The position numbers were made by a program, and so were the translations under genes. From Siphonodentalium dalli (Eukaryota; Mollusca; Scaphopoda; Gadilida; Siphonodentaliidae): a stretch of DNA of 64,000 nucleotides. Numbering within the stretch: the stretch's first letter is position 1; each line of letters begins with the position of its first letter. The notes beneath the pieces were generated by a model, which was not told where the DNA came from, ran no database searches, and saw nothing but the letters and a program-made list of their open reading frames with translations. The DNA lies in assembly GCA_032622095.1 (NCBI GenBank), contig CP136063.1, positions 81,941,980-82,005,979 of the forward strand, written 5' to 3'. This document shows positions 24,920 through 37,041 of this stretch, one piece after another.

Positions 24920-25850
24920 AATATTGCGCCTCTCATGGGATGTTACGCTAGAACCAGGGGGGAGTCTGCAAAAAAAAATTCGTATATAGGGCCGGGGTGG
25001 GTGGGTGGTCCAGAGGCTTGGCCGGACATGGATACTTTAATCCCCAGCCATGTCTGCAGCATGCTGAGCGCTTTCCAGTCTGCCCATTGTGTTAGCTGGC
25101 ATGTCCATGCTAACGCGGGCAGACTGGATGTGGTTTTGGAGTATCGGGTCGCCCCAGCAGAACCTTCTGCCGGCCGCGGCTCGATAGGACCTACCGGAAT
25201 CCACCGGTCCGGGGCTGGCCAGACCACCACAGACGGGAAAAAGAAAAAGAAAAAGATCAGAAAGAAGAACCCGTCTCGCCGCCGAAGGGACGCCGACAGG
25301 AAGGTCAGGTGGAGACAGGGGAGAACTGAGAGACGCCCAGTCCCCCCCCCCACCTGGCCTCACAGCAGCAGCAGCCCCTGTCGGTGCACCAGATGCCATC
25401 AGAAGCGGAAACGACAGGGACGTCTACGTCACCCCGACCGTCCCTGTCGCCGACTTTGTGGTGAGGGCGGAGGATTTTCCACCACTTCCTCCGTCTCCAA
25501 ACCCGGATGCAGCGGAGGACTTCAATCCACGGACACTGAGACCACCGGTGTCCCCCGACTGCATTGCGGAAGAGGAGCAGGAATCAACACCCCCTGCTCC
25601 TGTTGAGGATGGGGAAGCAGCGCAGATAGCCATGCTCGGGCTAGCCGAAATACAATCTCAGCTGGACATAAATAAAGAAAAGTTCGCCAAAGCGCTTGCA
25701 GCCAGCGCCAGACAAGATCTGGAGCTGGAGAAACTACGTTCTTCATCATCTCCACCATCCTCGTCTGAGAAACAACCCAAGAAAAAAAGTAAAAAAGAGA
25801 AAATGAACATCTATTTTAGAAAAAAAAAATGCTCTTTTTTTGTTTGTTGA
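24920..25850 (+). pseudogene. Non-LTR retrotransposon ORF1-like relic
   Basis: From ATG 25028 the frame reads MDTLIPSHVCSMLSAFQS and continues AHCVSWHVHANAGRLDVV, then a lysine/arginine-rich block (KKKKKKIRKKNPSRRRRDAD). At the C run near 25341-25353 the coherent frame changes and continues PPGLTAAAAPVGAPDAIR, then VRAEDFPPLPPSPNPDAA and a charged C-terminus. A basic 'PSRRRRDADRK' segment after 'WH...G..DVVL' is a pattern I associate with ORF1/gag-like proteins of animal retroelements. The frameshift in the C run suggests decay or an assembly slip. No RNA-binding zinc knuckle was seen. An A-rich tail follows near 25850-25875. Confidence 0.5.
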
Positions 25851-25875
25851 TCTTATAATAAAGGCAAAAAAAATG

Positions 25876-26811
25876 AGGGGTTAAGGAAAGGGTCATTCGA
25901 CCCTTTCGAGAATCCCGGGGTTAGCCCCCCCCCCCCAAATCACAATCCCGCGGTCCAGAGGCCGAAAAAATCGTGCTTGTAAATTTGTTCAAACAATTTA
26001 CAAGTACTGACCATGTAATGTTGTTTGTAAGCATGTTAGTACCATGCTTGTTGGAAAATGGCTATATAGGCAGCTATAGTGACTCTTTAGCAACATTCTG
26101 GATTTCACAGGATCCCGGCCCACTTCACAGTGGACCACCGCAATAGCGTTCAGGAAACTTATGATCAACGGAAGAAATATTTAGTAACAAAATTAATATA
26201 TTACCTGAATAAAAGTAACAAAACAAAAAACTGTATCACAAATTGGATACTACATGGTGAATACTCAATGATGACTAGATATCATTAACCTGATTGTTGC
26301 ATAACATGAAATTGAAAAGGGTATCTCATAAATTTCTAATATCGGGGGGTATAATAACCATATATCTATGTGTATACCTAACCAAAAACAATTCCCCTCC
26401 CCCACCCCGGTGGATGAGACTAAAGAGTTCTTTGGTCATGCACAAATAATTGTGGAACCCCTGACCTGTTTACCACTATTTACACTGGCCAGTGTTCTCT
26501 GTCAGACACAACACACTCGATATATTAAGGCTATAATGGGGTCTAGGGCGATTTGTGACATATAGTGTACCTACACAATGCTTTATTATTGTTGTTAGAT
26601 ACTGAAAACACCAGGAAACACCTGGAAATACAGTTTATTTTTCGTTTTTTTCTGATCTGCATGTTCTTGCTTGAGTCTTAATGGTACACAGCAATAGTTT
26701 GCACCAAAAAGGGATAGTGGAATGGGATTGAAAGGCAGTTAACACAGTTATTGAAGAACGGCTAAAAAAAATGGGTGGTGGGTCCATCTACGGGGAAATT
26801 TCGAACAAACC
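25876..26811. other. Between LINE relics; nothing recognised
   Basis: AAGGGTCATTCGACCCTT is a short palindrome near 25887. The rest is probably transposon-derived but not identifiable by eye. Confidence 0.4.
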
Positions 26812-27085
26812 CAGGAGGCAACTCTCCTGGGCATTACTCTTGACCAAAAACTATCTTTCCATTCTCACATTAAAAACATTTCAACCAGGCCCTACCAAAA
26901 AATTTGGCTATTAAGGATGCGCAGGGGCACATCGTGGGGACTCAATCCAGAAACCCTGATTAAGCTATATAAGCAATTTATACGCCCAATCATGGAATAT
27001 GGGGCCATTATAACAGCTGACCTACCCAAATCCACACTCAACAAACTCCCAAGTAATACAAAAAATATTCTTAATCGTTGCAGAT
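26812..27085 (+). pseudogene. Non-LTR retrotransposon reverse transcriptase, C-terminal fragment
   Basis: The frame reads EATLLGITLDQKLSFHSHI, then KNISTRPYQKIWLLRMRR and GLNPETLIKLYKQFIRPI with MEYGA. 'LGITLD..LSF..HI' followed by 'L..LYK..IRP..EYG' is the thumb region typical of jockey/CR1-like LINE reverse transcriptases. The YADD core is absent, so this is a fragment. It runs directly into a MULE-type transposase relic, forming a chimeric junction near 27085. Confidence 0.7.
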
Positions 27086-28460
27086 CTGAGAAGCGACGAG
27101 ACAGACCCTGTTATCATAGCCAAAGTACCAACATTTTACAGTATAAAGTCTGCACTATATCGCAGTCGTGCTAAAACAACGCCAACTCTACCCCGCCAAC
27201 GGTCCAACATAGATCTTCCGGATAGATACACCAAGACTACGACCGGTGACGAATTCCTACTAGCTGATGATGGTGACTTGGAAAAGATTATGATCTTCGC
27301 AACAATCTACGACATCTATCCAACGCTGATGTGTACTATTGTGATGGAACCATCGACAAGTGTCCGGGAATCTTCTACCAGCTGTACATTATACATGCTT
27401 TCGTCGAAGACAAGATGTGCCCATTAGTTTATGCATTCCGTCCAAGCAAGACACAGGACACATATTTAAGATTGTTTAGTCTTGTAAAACAGAAAGCAGC
27501 GGATGTAAATATTCCACTTCGTCCAACTGTAGTATTCACAGACTTCGAGCCAGCAGCCCAAAACGCCACCCGACTAACATTCCAAGGAGTGACACTGAAA
27601 GGCTGTTTTTTTCCATTATGGACAGGCTGTTTGGAAATATGCACATAAGTGTGGTCTGAAGGTTCTCTGCACAGACGACGATGAAGTTAAGAAGCTGATT
27701 CGTAGAGCCATCGCCCTCCCACTTGTGCCTGTTCATCTAATCAGTGATGCATGGTTCATTACTCTCGACGAAGCCCCAGTTCAAACTCCATGCAGGGTTT
27801 ACCTCCCTTGTTGACTCGGTAATACCGCTGCAACCGGCGACATTTCACCCACAGTTGGTGGACTTCCGCGAACATAAGATATATACTAAGCGAACAGAGT
27901 AAAATACTGCCCTTGATAAGCACACAAAATATCGAACAAAATTTGTATAAATTTTGAACCTTATGTTTGAAAAGTCCCACTAAAACCGAAGAACTATATT
28001 TCGAAACGGTGTGATTCGGTTCTCCGATTATTTTATCATCACAAAAGTCAAAACGCACATGGACGACAATGTCACGACAGTGACAATATAGAACATTTTA
28101 CTGACTACATGGCCACATACTGGGTGGAAGGTGATCATGGACGATACACATGGAACCACCACGATACCATCGGACCCCGTGCCACAAACCACGTTGAATG
28201 ATGGCATCGTAAGCTACTGCAGCTTTTCATCGCTAGTTCTCATCCAAACATCTACAAGATGATAGACTTCATTAAGAAAGAGCAAGCATACCAGGAAGCC
28301 ATGCTCATTCAACTGAGTGCTGGTGGTCGACTTATGCCGCGAAGAAAAAATTACAGGAAAATCGACAATTCACTGGGACATTTCAAACGTGTTTTCAGAG
28401 AGGGCGAAATCGGACTCATCGAATACTTGGACTCTGTATACGGGATATTAGTACCACGTT
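27086..28460 (+). pseudogene. MULE-type DNA transposase relic
   Basis: Segments in order: IIAKVPTFYSIKSALYRSR, TTTGDEFLLADDGD, NNLRHLSNADVYYCDGT, IFYQLYIIHAFVEDK, VVFTDFEPAAQNATR, then FHYGQAVWKYAHKCGLK and SDAWFITLDEAP, and after a gap TYWVEGDHGRYTWNHH, HRKLLQLFIASSHPNIYK and GHFKRVFREGEIGLIEYL. YCDGT and TDFE are the catalytic-domain Asp motifs of the MULE transposase family. Damage: a frame change near 27300, an extra T in the T run at 27606-27612, about 270 bp of unrelated or intron-like sequence near 27800-28090, and a TGA in place of a Gly codon before WHRKL. It is inactive as read. Confidence 0.8.
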
Positions 28461-29449
28461 GTGTTGTGAGGGTGTATGTGTGTGAGGGTGAGGGTGTGTG
28501 TGTATATATATAACCTTTATGATGTTATGATGATATATATCGTATGATGATGTATTATTTTGTGTATGTTATATGAACAAGTTGTTACGTCATGTTGCTC
28601 TCGTCTATTAATTAAAATGTGTGAAATTGAGATTATTGTATCGGCTATAATTTTGTCGGGTGACTGGAAATTCTACACCAAACTAAGATATAAACTATAG
28701 TCGGCATCTCTATGATGTACCCGATTATGACACCTTGACCCGAAACAATAGCTGCCGGGTGAACGGGAAGACCCCGCTGGAACTTGTAAGAACGTGATAG
28801 AGGGTCTCCGTTTGTGGAGCCTATATGTGTCAACTGATTCCCAACTGCACTCCTCTTAAAACAGACATAACTGTCCAAGTCAAAGAAATTTAATTTGCAC
28901 CCATTGGGTTGGAATAGGTACCTCATACTCACCAACTGATGGAAATTGCCAACATATATACTGAACACCCCTACGGTTGGAAAGTTCCAACTGATAGTCT
29001 AACTGATAGGGCCTAATATACGACTTTTGCTATAAAACAACTACTAAATACTATTTATAATTAGAATATAAACACATATATGAACACATTTTACCTACTT
29101 TTGATCCGAAGTGTCAGGTGGGAAATTTCCTATTTTTTTGTCAGAGTAGGGGGGGGGGGGGGAGTGAGATACCCCAAACCTCCAAAACCGGGAAGTACGA
29201 AGAAGGAATGAAGAAAAGAGATGAGGGGAGAAGATGTTGGCAGGAATTATCGATCTAAACACCCCTAAAATTATTCGCCTCGAATTATACTGAGTCATCG
29301 TTGGGACTTCCCCCGAGACCATACGGCCATAAAGTATCAATGCCTCCAGAAATGGCATGTTCAAATTCAACCAATAAATGGCATTCTCGGAAATTTTTGA
29401 GTTGAAATTCGTTTTTAAAAGGCAAAAGGGCACTCAAATATTTGCGTAT
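28461..29449. other. No gene recognised
   Basis: A GT-rich microsatellite stretch lies at 28465-28505. A GC-richer minus-strand frame at 28645-28968 is unrecognised. A G run lies at about 29147-29162. Confidence 0.4.
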
Positions 29450-29660
29450 TTCCTACCGTCGCTTCGATTGTCGATCTGCGGAATTCCTTGTAGAAATGTA
29501 TATATATTGTGCCTATTTGCAACTGATTGGTGATTTTTGAAATGTGTGACTGACCTTTTATCGATTGTACCGGTGGCGGTTTCAAATTCCAGTGGAGATT
29601 TTCAGATAGGTCTTGAGGAATTCCATGTTGAAATATAGGAGACAAATTTCAGACAAACAT
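29450..29660. repeat. Dispersed repeat copy (GTACCGGTGGCGGT type)
   Basis: Shares CAACTGATTGGTGATTTTTG, GTACCGGTGGCGG and GGAGACAAATTTCAGACA with 34980-35120. Confidence 0.45.
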
Positions 29661-29893
29661 GCCGCTTACCCCTTAACCGTTTAGATAGGACATTTGTATA
29701 GTGTAGGTTTTAATTAAATATATTTTTATTGCCAATATAAGACAATATGGATTAGAGCACAAGTGCTAGCAACTTAAGCATGCCCACCGCTCCGACATGT
29801 AATGATCTTCTATCAAGGAGGAATTAAAGATATATATATATTTAATCACTGGATTCGAAAAATCAATTTTAGTTTACATTAAAAAGAAATACA

Positions 29894-31362
29894 ATTAAAG
29901 GCACGGGCGGCGTTCGTTGCAGAAATATTCATATTTGTTCAAATCGTCATCAACAGAAGGAATATTAAAATATATATAGTTTTGTTCATATGCCAAACAT
30001 AATCAGCGCGTAAATAGTATATTGTCGTTAAGACGTATACGACGGTGTACATAAACAAGAGCCTGTTCGTGTTACAGAAGTTGTGCTTCTGTTAACATAA
30101 CACAGCGCAATTCTATTGGTTAATCACACACAAATTATATAAACGCGCTTTATTATTTCCATATCAGGAAAACAGTAACAAATAACGCTCTTTATGTTTA
30201 CCATATCCGGATCCAAACAAAAGCCAGGTAACGTAACGTTTTTTGCTTTTGTTTACATAACAAAGGGACACAAATTGACAATAACATACTGTTTATGCCA
30301 CATTTCTGATTGGTATAAGAACAAGGTGTCTATATTTTACTATACTTTCCATTTATGGCGGTTTTTGACGGAGGTGAATATTTTAACAGCATACCCACCG
30401 CTAGTCCAAGTCTTCTTGTACTAAAACCAGCTAAGATATTGGGATGGCGATGCTGGCGTTTAGTCCAAGCCCGCTTGCATACCAATCCTACCACACGACT
30501 TACGCCCACGATCTGTGGCGGGAATCTGTGGTGTATTTTACTCGATTTACCTATCAAATCAATACATGATGCTATATACATCGGAAAGGCTTACATCTTA
30601 TGGTCACAATGGTGTATAATAATCTAACTTTAATGTTAAATTACACATAGAATATTCCGGTTGATTGCCATAAACATCGTTGTTTTTTCTGTTTGTTTAC
30701 TTAACTGAAAGCCGAACTCAGGTTCCGAAGAACTTCGGCATTGTCCGGTGTTTGTTTTGGCCGAGACGAATTTCGATACAAACAAAATGGCGGCCCCCAT
30801 GATATTCTAATGGTCATTGTGTTTACACTGTTTTAAACTGTGAGATGGTTATAATTCCCGTAATTTATTTAATGTATTACATTTATATCTTCAATATGTA
30901 TTTAATCTATGTATTTATTTATTTATTGTCACGTATAATTACGATTACAATGGAGAATTCATCGTGCGTGGTTGATTGAAAATCTACGGAATATTTTCAC
31001 CGGAAAATGCCGAACGCAGTTCGCAAGGTCAACTGAGTTCGCATACTTTAAAAAATATGTAAACACTGCGGCAAAAGTTTCTTTTCACATTAAATTACCG
31101 CTTTCAATTCACAACCGATGTGGGTTTCAGATCAAATAGCATGTCTTCTGCGGAAACTATCCGTTTATTGTAGCAATTGTGATATTTTATTTCATATAAT
31201 TGTGGTTTTATTTGAGCGGGTCACTAACGCTTAAGCCGTGTCATAAGCGAGCATATAGGGCGGTCTTGGACTAAACGCCAGCATCGCCATCCCAATATCT
31301 TAGCTGGTTTTAGTACAAGAAGACTTGGACTAACCCACCGCCAACACCGCCCGTATCTTTAA
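29894..31362. mobile_element. TTAA-flanked miniature element ('AGGCACGGGCGGC' family) hosting a MULE-like insert
   Basis: Starts TTAAAGGCACGGGCGGC and ends CCGCCCGTATCTTTAA, with the 931-bp MULE-like element inserted near its right end. Related copies are at 2811-3348, 37542-38095 and 14283-14776. TTAA at both ends suggests a piggyBac-type target; the exact TSD is ambiguous because the ends also contain TTTAAA. Confidence 0.7.
30402..31332. mobile_element. Non-autonomous MULE-like element with 68-bp identical TIRs
   Basis: Both ends begin TAGTCCAAGTC and are identical inverted repeats for 68 bp. The element is flanked by a perfect 9-bp duplication, ACCCACCGC (30393-30401 and 31333-31341). 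Long TIRs with a 9-bp TSD are the MULE hallmark. It carries no transposase. It is inserted inside a TTAA-type element (29894-31362). The inner sequence repeats TAGTCCAAG at the inner edge of each arm. Confidence 0.85.
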
Positions 31363-31691
31363 CCAGATATCTATTATATTATTTATAGTGTAAAGATACA
31401 TAATCCGATTTAACGCACCTAAATTATTATTTCATATAGACATGGGGGTAAAATATTTGACCTGAGTCGAGCCACCAATAAAAACATCAGAGTTATCACA
31501 TCACGTCCCGAGAGTTCGAAAGGTCACGCAATGTCAGAGTTCGCTGTGACTTTGCATGGCGATCAGTGCTGTCGCAAATTAATTTCGGAATAAAACACGA
31601 CGAAAAGTAACGCTAGCAGCAACAGATAATGTAACTTGTGATAGCTGACATGCGGTTACATACAAATATCATTTACGAATCGTTAATCATG

Positions 31692-32186
31692 TTTTAAAGG
31701 TACTCAATCCGATCAGACGCTCCCAAATTACTATTTCTTTGGCTTCGGGGTACACAATATTTGATTCGAGTCGAGGAGCCCACCCATTAAAGCTCAGAGT
31801 GATCAGATATCGATTTTTGAAGTTTGTTATTTCTCGAGATGTGTAATATGTGGCCCAGAAACACGTGGTCAAACGGAGGGTCTCTGACAAAATTGCGGAT
31901 GGATAACTCTAAAAATCAAGTGGTAATACGGTCGAATTTCGTGATAATTGGGTGACAACACGGCCATATATTGTTGAACATTAGCATTATTATGGTTAGA
32001 CGTCAGAACCGTCCGAATCGCTACTCTCATCGATGAGAGTAGCGAATTCGGACGGTTCTGGCGTCTGTATTATGGTTAGCATTATTTTGTTGCAATAAAT
32101 CGATTCTGATAACTAAAGAAATGTTGTTGTTGTTGTTGTATCTTGATGGTATGGGGACCGTCTGATCGGATTGAGTACCTTTAAAA
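31692..32186. mobile_element. Miniature element, TTTTAAAGGTACTCAATCCGA ends
   Basis: The left end TTTTAAAGGTACTCAATCCG and right end CGGATTGAGTACCTTTAAAA are perfect inverses for about 25 bp. The interior contains TTTCTTTGGCTTCGGGG. A 69-bp palindrome is inserted at 31998-32066. Relatives: 41710-42159, 35131-36015, 63201-63650 and a left-end fragment near 34147. Confidence 0.75.
31998..32066. repeat. 69-bp palindrome nested in a miniature element
   Basis: AGACGTCAGAACCGTCCGAA and its inverse, with centre CTCTCATCGATGAGAG. ATTATGGTTA-type sequence occurs on both sides, suggesting a short element that duplicated 8-10 bp on insertion. Confidence 0.6.
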
Positions 32187-32436
32187 GAGCATGCTGGTTA
32201 CACGTGGAAATGTGTCTGTTTACATTTTTGATGACACATGTTGGGGGGTCCACTATTTCTATAGACATCACCATATATGGAAGTTGCACACCACACTGCT
32301 TTTGGTGAAATTCCGTTGTTGTCGTTGTAACTGGATGATACGGCGATCCCAGAATCGGATTTATCATTATGTATCTTTAAATACATACATGGTCTTGCTT
32401 CACGCGTAAATCTGGAGGGCATCACCCCCCTCCCCC

Positions 32437-32520
32437 CTGAATCCTGAATACCAGTTAATTTTGGGGGGTGAATCCTGAATACCAGTTAATTTTGGGGGGT
32501 GAATCCTGAATACATGTTAA
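32437..32520 (+). repeat. Tandem repeat of TGAATCCTGAATACCAGTTA, ~33-bp period
   Basis: Three units of CTGAATACCAGTTAATTTTG with GGGGGGTGAATC, the last diverged. Related text recurs at 32770-32860 (GAATACCAGTTAATTCGGGG). Confidence 0.65.
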
Positions 32521-33009
32521 CTTAATAATATGCGATAAATGACATACAAATTGACTGTTTTAATATCAAACAGATACAAGCAGAAGTTACATAGACACAT
32601 TATGATGCCGGTCGCGTTATGAGGCCGTTATGATACGATTAATGATACTTTATGATGGCATGGTGGTCGAATATGCCCAAGAAGCTATTCTACCCACTCA
32701 TTAATACAGATAACTAACACAAAATATTACTTTGCGCCATCAAAACCTGCGTCCAAGATGTTTTCCTTGAACCCGAATACCAGTTAATTCGGGGGTATGA
32801 ATCCCGCGTACGGCTTCAAAACACCCTGAATACCGCGTACCGAAAGGGGGGGGGGTTGATACCCTCTATCTGGTGTGATATACATTTATTTCCGCAATGC
32901 GTACTCCACTGGAAGGGCAAGAGAGATCACTCCATTTCCGCATCGTACATTCCCAACCAGTAAGAGTTACCTTTCTTGGATGCATAGTTCCAGGGCAAGA
33001 GAGCAGAAC

Positions 33010-34073
33010 GTCGCCCGCAGTCTGCGGCGCGTGGCGACAGGGGGTGTCTCACCCACCAACTTTGGTCAATTTTCAACAGTTGGAAATTTCATACCTGCCA
33101 AAACATTAGTTGGAAACTTCACACCAACAATAGGTTTAAAATTTTCTTGTAGTTTGATTTTCAAACAATTTATTGGGTGGGGAAGTATAATTGTTTTTGG
33201 ACCAATATTTGCATATTTTCCGATTTTTTGGTCAAAATTTTGGACTGAAATGGTCATCAGTTGACATTTTTCAACCTTATGGGGGTGGGGGGGGGGTGTG
33301 GTGACAGGGTGGAAAAGCTTGTGTCCTGGTCCCTCCCCCGTCGCCAGTCAAAAACTAGTTAATTTAAGAAAACAATATTGTCATATATTTGATCAACATT
33401 GTCATTGGAATTGTCATCAGTTGTAAATTTTCAAACCTAAGTGGGGCTGTCAGGTTTGAAATTTTCAACTCTAGGGAGGCTGGAGGCTAGTCTAGATTCT
33501 AGGATTTTGCGATTTCTTATTCAGATTTCCAATTTTCACACCCTGGGCCTAACCATGGTCCGCCCGGTGTGCCATTGTCCCTCCCCCCCCCCCCCCCCCC
33601 CCCCCGTTGGCAATGCAAAACTGCTAATAAGATTAACAAAACAATATTTTACTACATTTGGTCAAAGTCTGGATGCTAGGATTTGTGATATTCTTGTATA
33701 GTTTTCAAAATGTTCTCACACCGGGCCGAACAACCGTGGTCGGACCGGTGTGTCCTGATCTCTTGCCCGTAATCGTGTGCATTTGTCTGGAGTTAGACCG
33801 CTAGATGTTAGGATTTATGCAATTTTCAGGTTAAAATATCTGAATGTTCTCGTACCAGGAATATAGAAAAAAAGAACCTTGGTTTATGAATATATAGGAT
33901 ATTAGGCCTGAGCACTGAGGTGCAGGGGAGTGGGGTGCAATGGAATTATGCAAAACTTGTTTGGTCTGATTCTGATTCAAGGGGAGGGTGTAGTTGGAAT
34001 TTCCCCGAGGTGGACACCACCCCCCCCCCCCCCCCCCCCCCCCCCATCGGAGACCCTCTAGCCACGTCCCTGT
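33010..34073. repeat. hAT-like repeat remnants with long C/G runs
   Basis: GTTGGAAATTTCATACCTG and GGTTTAAAATTTTC parallel the element at 18278. The stretch has long C runs (33582-33605 and about 34018-34045) and ends GCCACGTCCCTGTC. Several degenerate copies seem to be concatenated; exact borders are not resolvable by eye. Confidence 0.4.
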
Positions 34074-34784
34074 CTGCATGACGTTGGCCAAGATAAGAAA
34101 TGTCATAAAAGGAAAATGCTCATTTTACAGGAGACACAAATGAAAATGTTAAAAGTACACAATCCGATTCGATGATCCCCATATCATCATATTACAACAA
34201 CAGGTTTCAGTTGCAGCCAAACTTGAACGCAGGCAAATTGTGACAAATTTCCAATACAGTTGGTTACATCATCTTCGGTATTGGCACAAAAGAGTCTTAG
34301 ACTATTCATTACTATTTTTGTTTCTGTTCATGTAATGATACATGTGATTATAACATAGCACAGTTAACTAGTCTGATAAACATTTCAAGACCCATGCATG
34401 ACCCACCATTGTCGGAATATATCAAACATGCTATTCTGTTTCCTGCCAGGTTGCATGATGTCCTGTTCCCTACTTGGAAACTGGGGTGGCTCGGTTGAAT
34501 ATAAATTTAAGGCCAGGAACATGACACCATGACAAGAAACAGGATAATTTATACTGTCCAAATAACAATCTTACCATCCAGATTAAAGCATTTGTCTCGT
34601 AAGCTATATGCAATGGTAGATGATGAATACTTTGCTAAAAGGGCAATTCATTCACATGTAAGTGGACTGGGCCGCTTAATTGGACCGGTCCAGGCAAGGG
34701 TACCAGACCGGGCTGGACCACCTAGTCAGTGGACCGGACCACGGTAGTCTGTGGTCCGCATCACCAGAAAGTTTTAATGACAAT

Positions 34785-35125
34785 GTACATGTAGCTCAAC
34801 TTGGGAAGGCATTCATGTTATGCCGAGCAGTCAACAGAATGATAAAGTAGAAGGAATAAAGGTCTTGTATTGTGTAGATGAATTTTTTTCATTTCAAACA
34901 TTTCTCCAATAAATGTGGGTTGCAGGGTGTGGCCCGTGTGCAGATGGACTAAAATATGAAATCCAAGATGGCCGCTCATTTCCAACTGATTGGTGAATTT
35001 TAAAATGTGGTACAAATCGTTTATCGCATGTACCGGTGGCGGTACCAAATTCAAGTGGCGATTTTCAGACAGGTCATGATTAAATCCATTTTGAAACAGG
35101 AGACAAAATTCAGACAGAACTTCCA
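34785..35125. repeat. Dispersed repeat shared with 43035-43495 and 29450-29660
   Basis: The left half matches 43035. The right half (CAACTGATTGGTGAATTTTA, GTACCGGTGGCGGT, GATTTTCAGACAGG, GAGACAAAATTCAGACA) matches 29520-29660. The conserved open frames on the minus strand reflect DNA-level similarity. Confidence 0.5.
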
Positions 35126-35130
35126 TGCCC

Positions 35131-36015
35131 TTAAAGATGCATAATCCGAATTAATGCTCTCTAATTATGATTTCCTTGGCTTTGGAAATATAAAATATTT
35201 GATTCGAGCCAAGGAACCCACCCATCAAAGTTCAGAGTGATCAGATATTGATGTTTGAAATCTATTATTTTTCACCACCTATAATTTTAAAGGTGGATTA
35301 TCTTTTGTAAACATTTATTATATAGTTACCGGGGTATAAAATATTAGATAAGAATCGAAGACTCATGTCCGGAAATGCTTCTATCGATTAATATTGTTTT
35401 ATTTTGAATATTTTCTGGTCTAAAAATGTGTGGTTGTTTAGCTACTGAACAATAGTGGTTACTGTTAACAGAAACCAGAAATTTTATTGTGTAATAAATT
35501 AGACTCCTTATTGCCTATAACTATGGAACAAAACAATACAATTAATCAATCTGGTACATTTGACGTTTGGTACATATATATAGGAACAGCCTAATGCTCT
35601 CTATCGCTACATGGTATCACCCGAATGGTCTGTTAAAAAAATAGGCAAATAAAGTGTCCCAATTAATCATCTCATTTCATAATAAAATATTCGAAATAAA
35701 AAAATTGATAGAAGCCTTTCTGGATTGGTGTCCTCAATTCATATGTATTATGTTATACCCACGCAATTGTTAGAAATTTATTATTTAAAGAGATTTTTCA
35801 TCTCTAAGTGGCCCAGTCTCGGACCAAATTGCAGATTAAGATGGACAACTCTAAAATCAAGTGTCATTTTTGTGTCATATTTGACAAACCGGCAAAATTT
35901 TGTTGAACAAAATGTTGCTAAGTAACAAGTTTTGGCCAATATTATACTATAGTCGACTGTGGTTAGCATTATTTTTGGGCAAATACTTGATTCTGAAGTG
36001 GCTCTACAAAAAATG
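35131..36015. mobile_element. Expanded GGTACTCAATCCGA-family element
   Basis: The left end, TTAAAGATGCATAATCCGAA, is followed by CCTTGGCTTTGG. Near the right, AAGATGGACAACTCTAAAA and GACTGTGGTTAGCATTATTT match the family. About 500 bp of extra sequence lies in the middle. Confidence 0.5.
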
Positions 36016-36663
36016 TTATTTGGCAGCATGTTTTATGAAGTATTTCGGAATTTTTTTATCAGATGAGAGATGTGACATGTAGGGTGTGCTGAAGGAAATT
36101 GTTGACAGACACATGCATACACGCACTCAGAGATGGCGGATGACAACCTATGGAAATAGATCAAACTTGACTATCATGATATAAGGCACAAATATTTAAC
36201 AGTAATCACAGTAATCACAGGGAATTTCTAATATTTCTTATATACATATTTAAGGCACTATTGGAATGTCTTTAATAGTTTTAATGTCTTAATACAGAGA
36301 CAAAAACATGAAAGAAACAATCTAGAATCATAAAAATATATTGGCTATTCATAAAGAATCAACACATGTAAATTTGGTATATGTGTAGAATATTATGTAA
36401 TAAAATTATATCTTGTGAAGCCACACACAGCATTTAAAGGGACATAAGGCATTTGGAGTGGGAACATTTGAAAATTCATAAAGCAATGTAAAAACCATAA
36501 TCACCAAGAAGAACATGTAAATATGTAAAGAATTTGTTCTAATATTTATTATTGATAACTCTCCATTGATGAGATATCATATGATAATCACACACCCTCT
36601 ACATTCACACAATTAGCTCCCGTAGGAATCAGTACATTTTGCAATATGAATGTTTCCGATGTT

Positions 36664-36715
36664 CATAAACCAATAACTGAAGTCGAACTGAAGACGACAC
36701 TTCAGTTATTGGTTG
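36664..36715. repeat. Short hairpin AACCAATAACTGAAGT
   Basis: AACCAATAACTGAAGTCG is matched inversely by ACTTCAGTTATTGGTT across a ~15-bp loop. Confidence 0.6.
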
Positions 36716-36907
36716 ATGAATGAAATGTCCAAGTCACTTCAAGCCGATCATGTGCACGTGCTCGTTGCATGTTGTTATTGGGAGACTGTGTTTGAATTTG
36801 AACAATATGTTACTTATAATGTTTTGCTAGTTTTGAAAAGATGTTCAAATTATTAATGTTCTAGTAAAATTTACTGGTATATGATTACAAAGAATGACTT
36901 GCAGATC

Positions 36908-37021
36908 GATTGGGGTAATTGGTTTTGACCGGCAGAGTAATTAAACAAAGTACGTGTGAATCACTTCGGGATTCACACACTGTTTAATTACTCTGCCGTT
37001 CAAAATCCAACGACCCCAATC
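36908..37021. repeat. 114-bp imperfect palindrome
   Basis: GATTGGGGT and ACCCCAATC end long arms containing GGCAGAGTAATTAAACA and GTGTGAATC. It lies 20 bp from the family C element at 37042. Confidence 0.65.
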
Positions 37022-37041
37022 ATCTGAAAGCCATTTCTTAA

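Noticed and set aside
28645-28968. 107-codon minus frame considered as an exon
   Set aside because: No conserved motif or convincing splice sites; neighbouring repeats suggest transposon-derived sequence.
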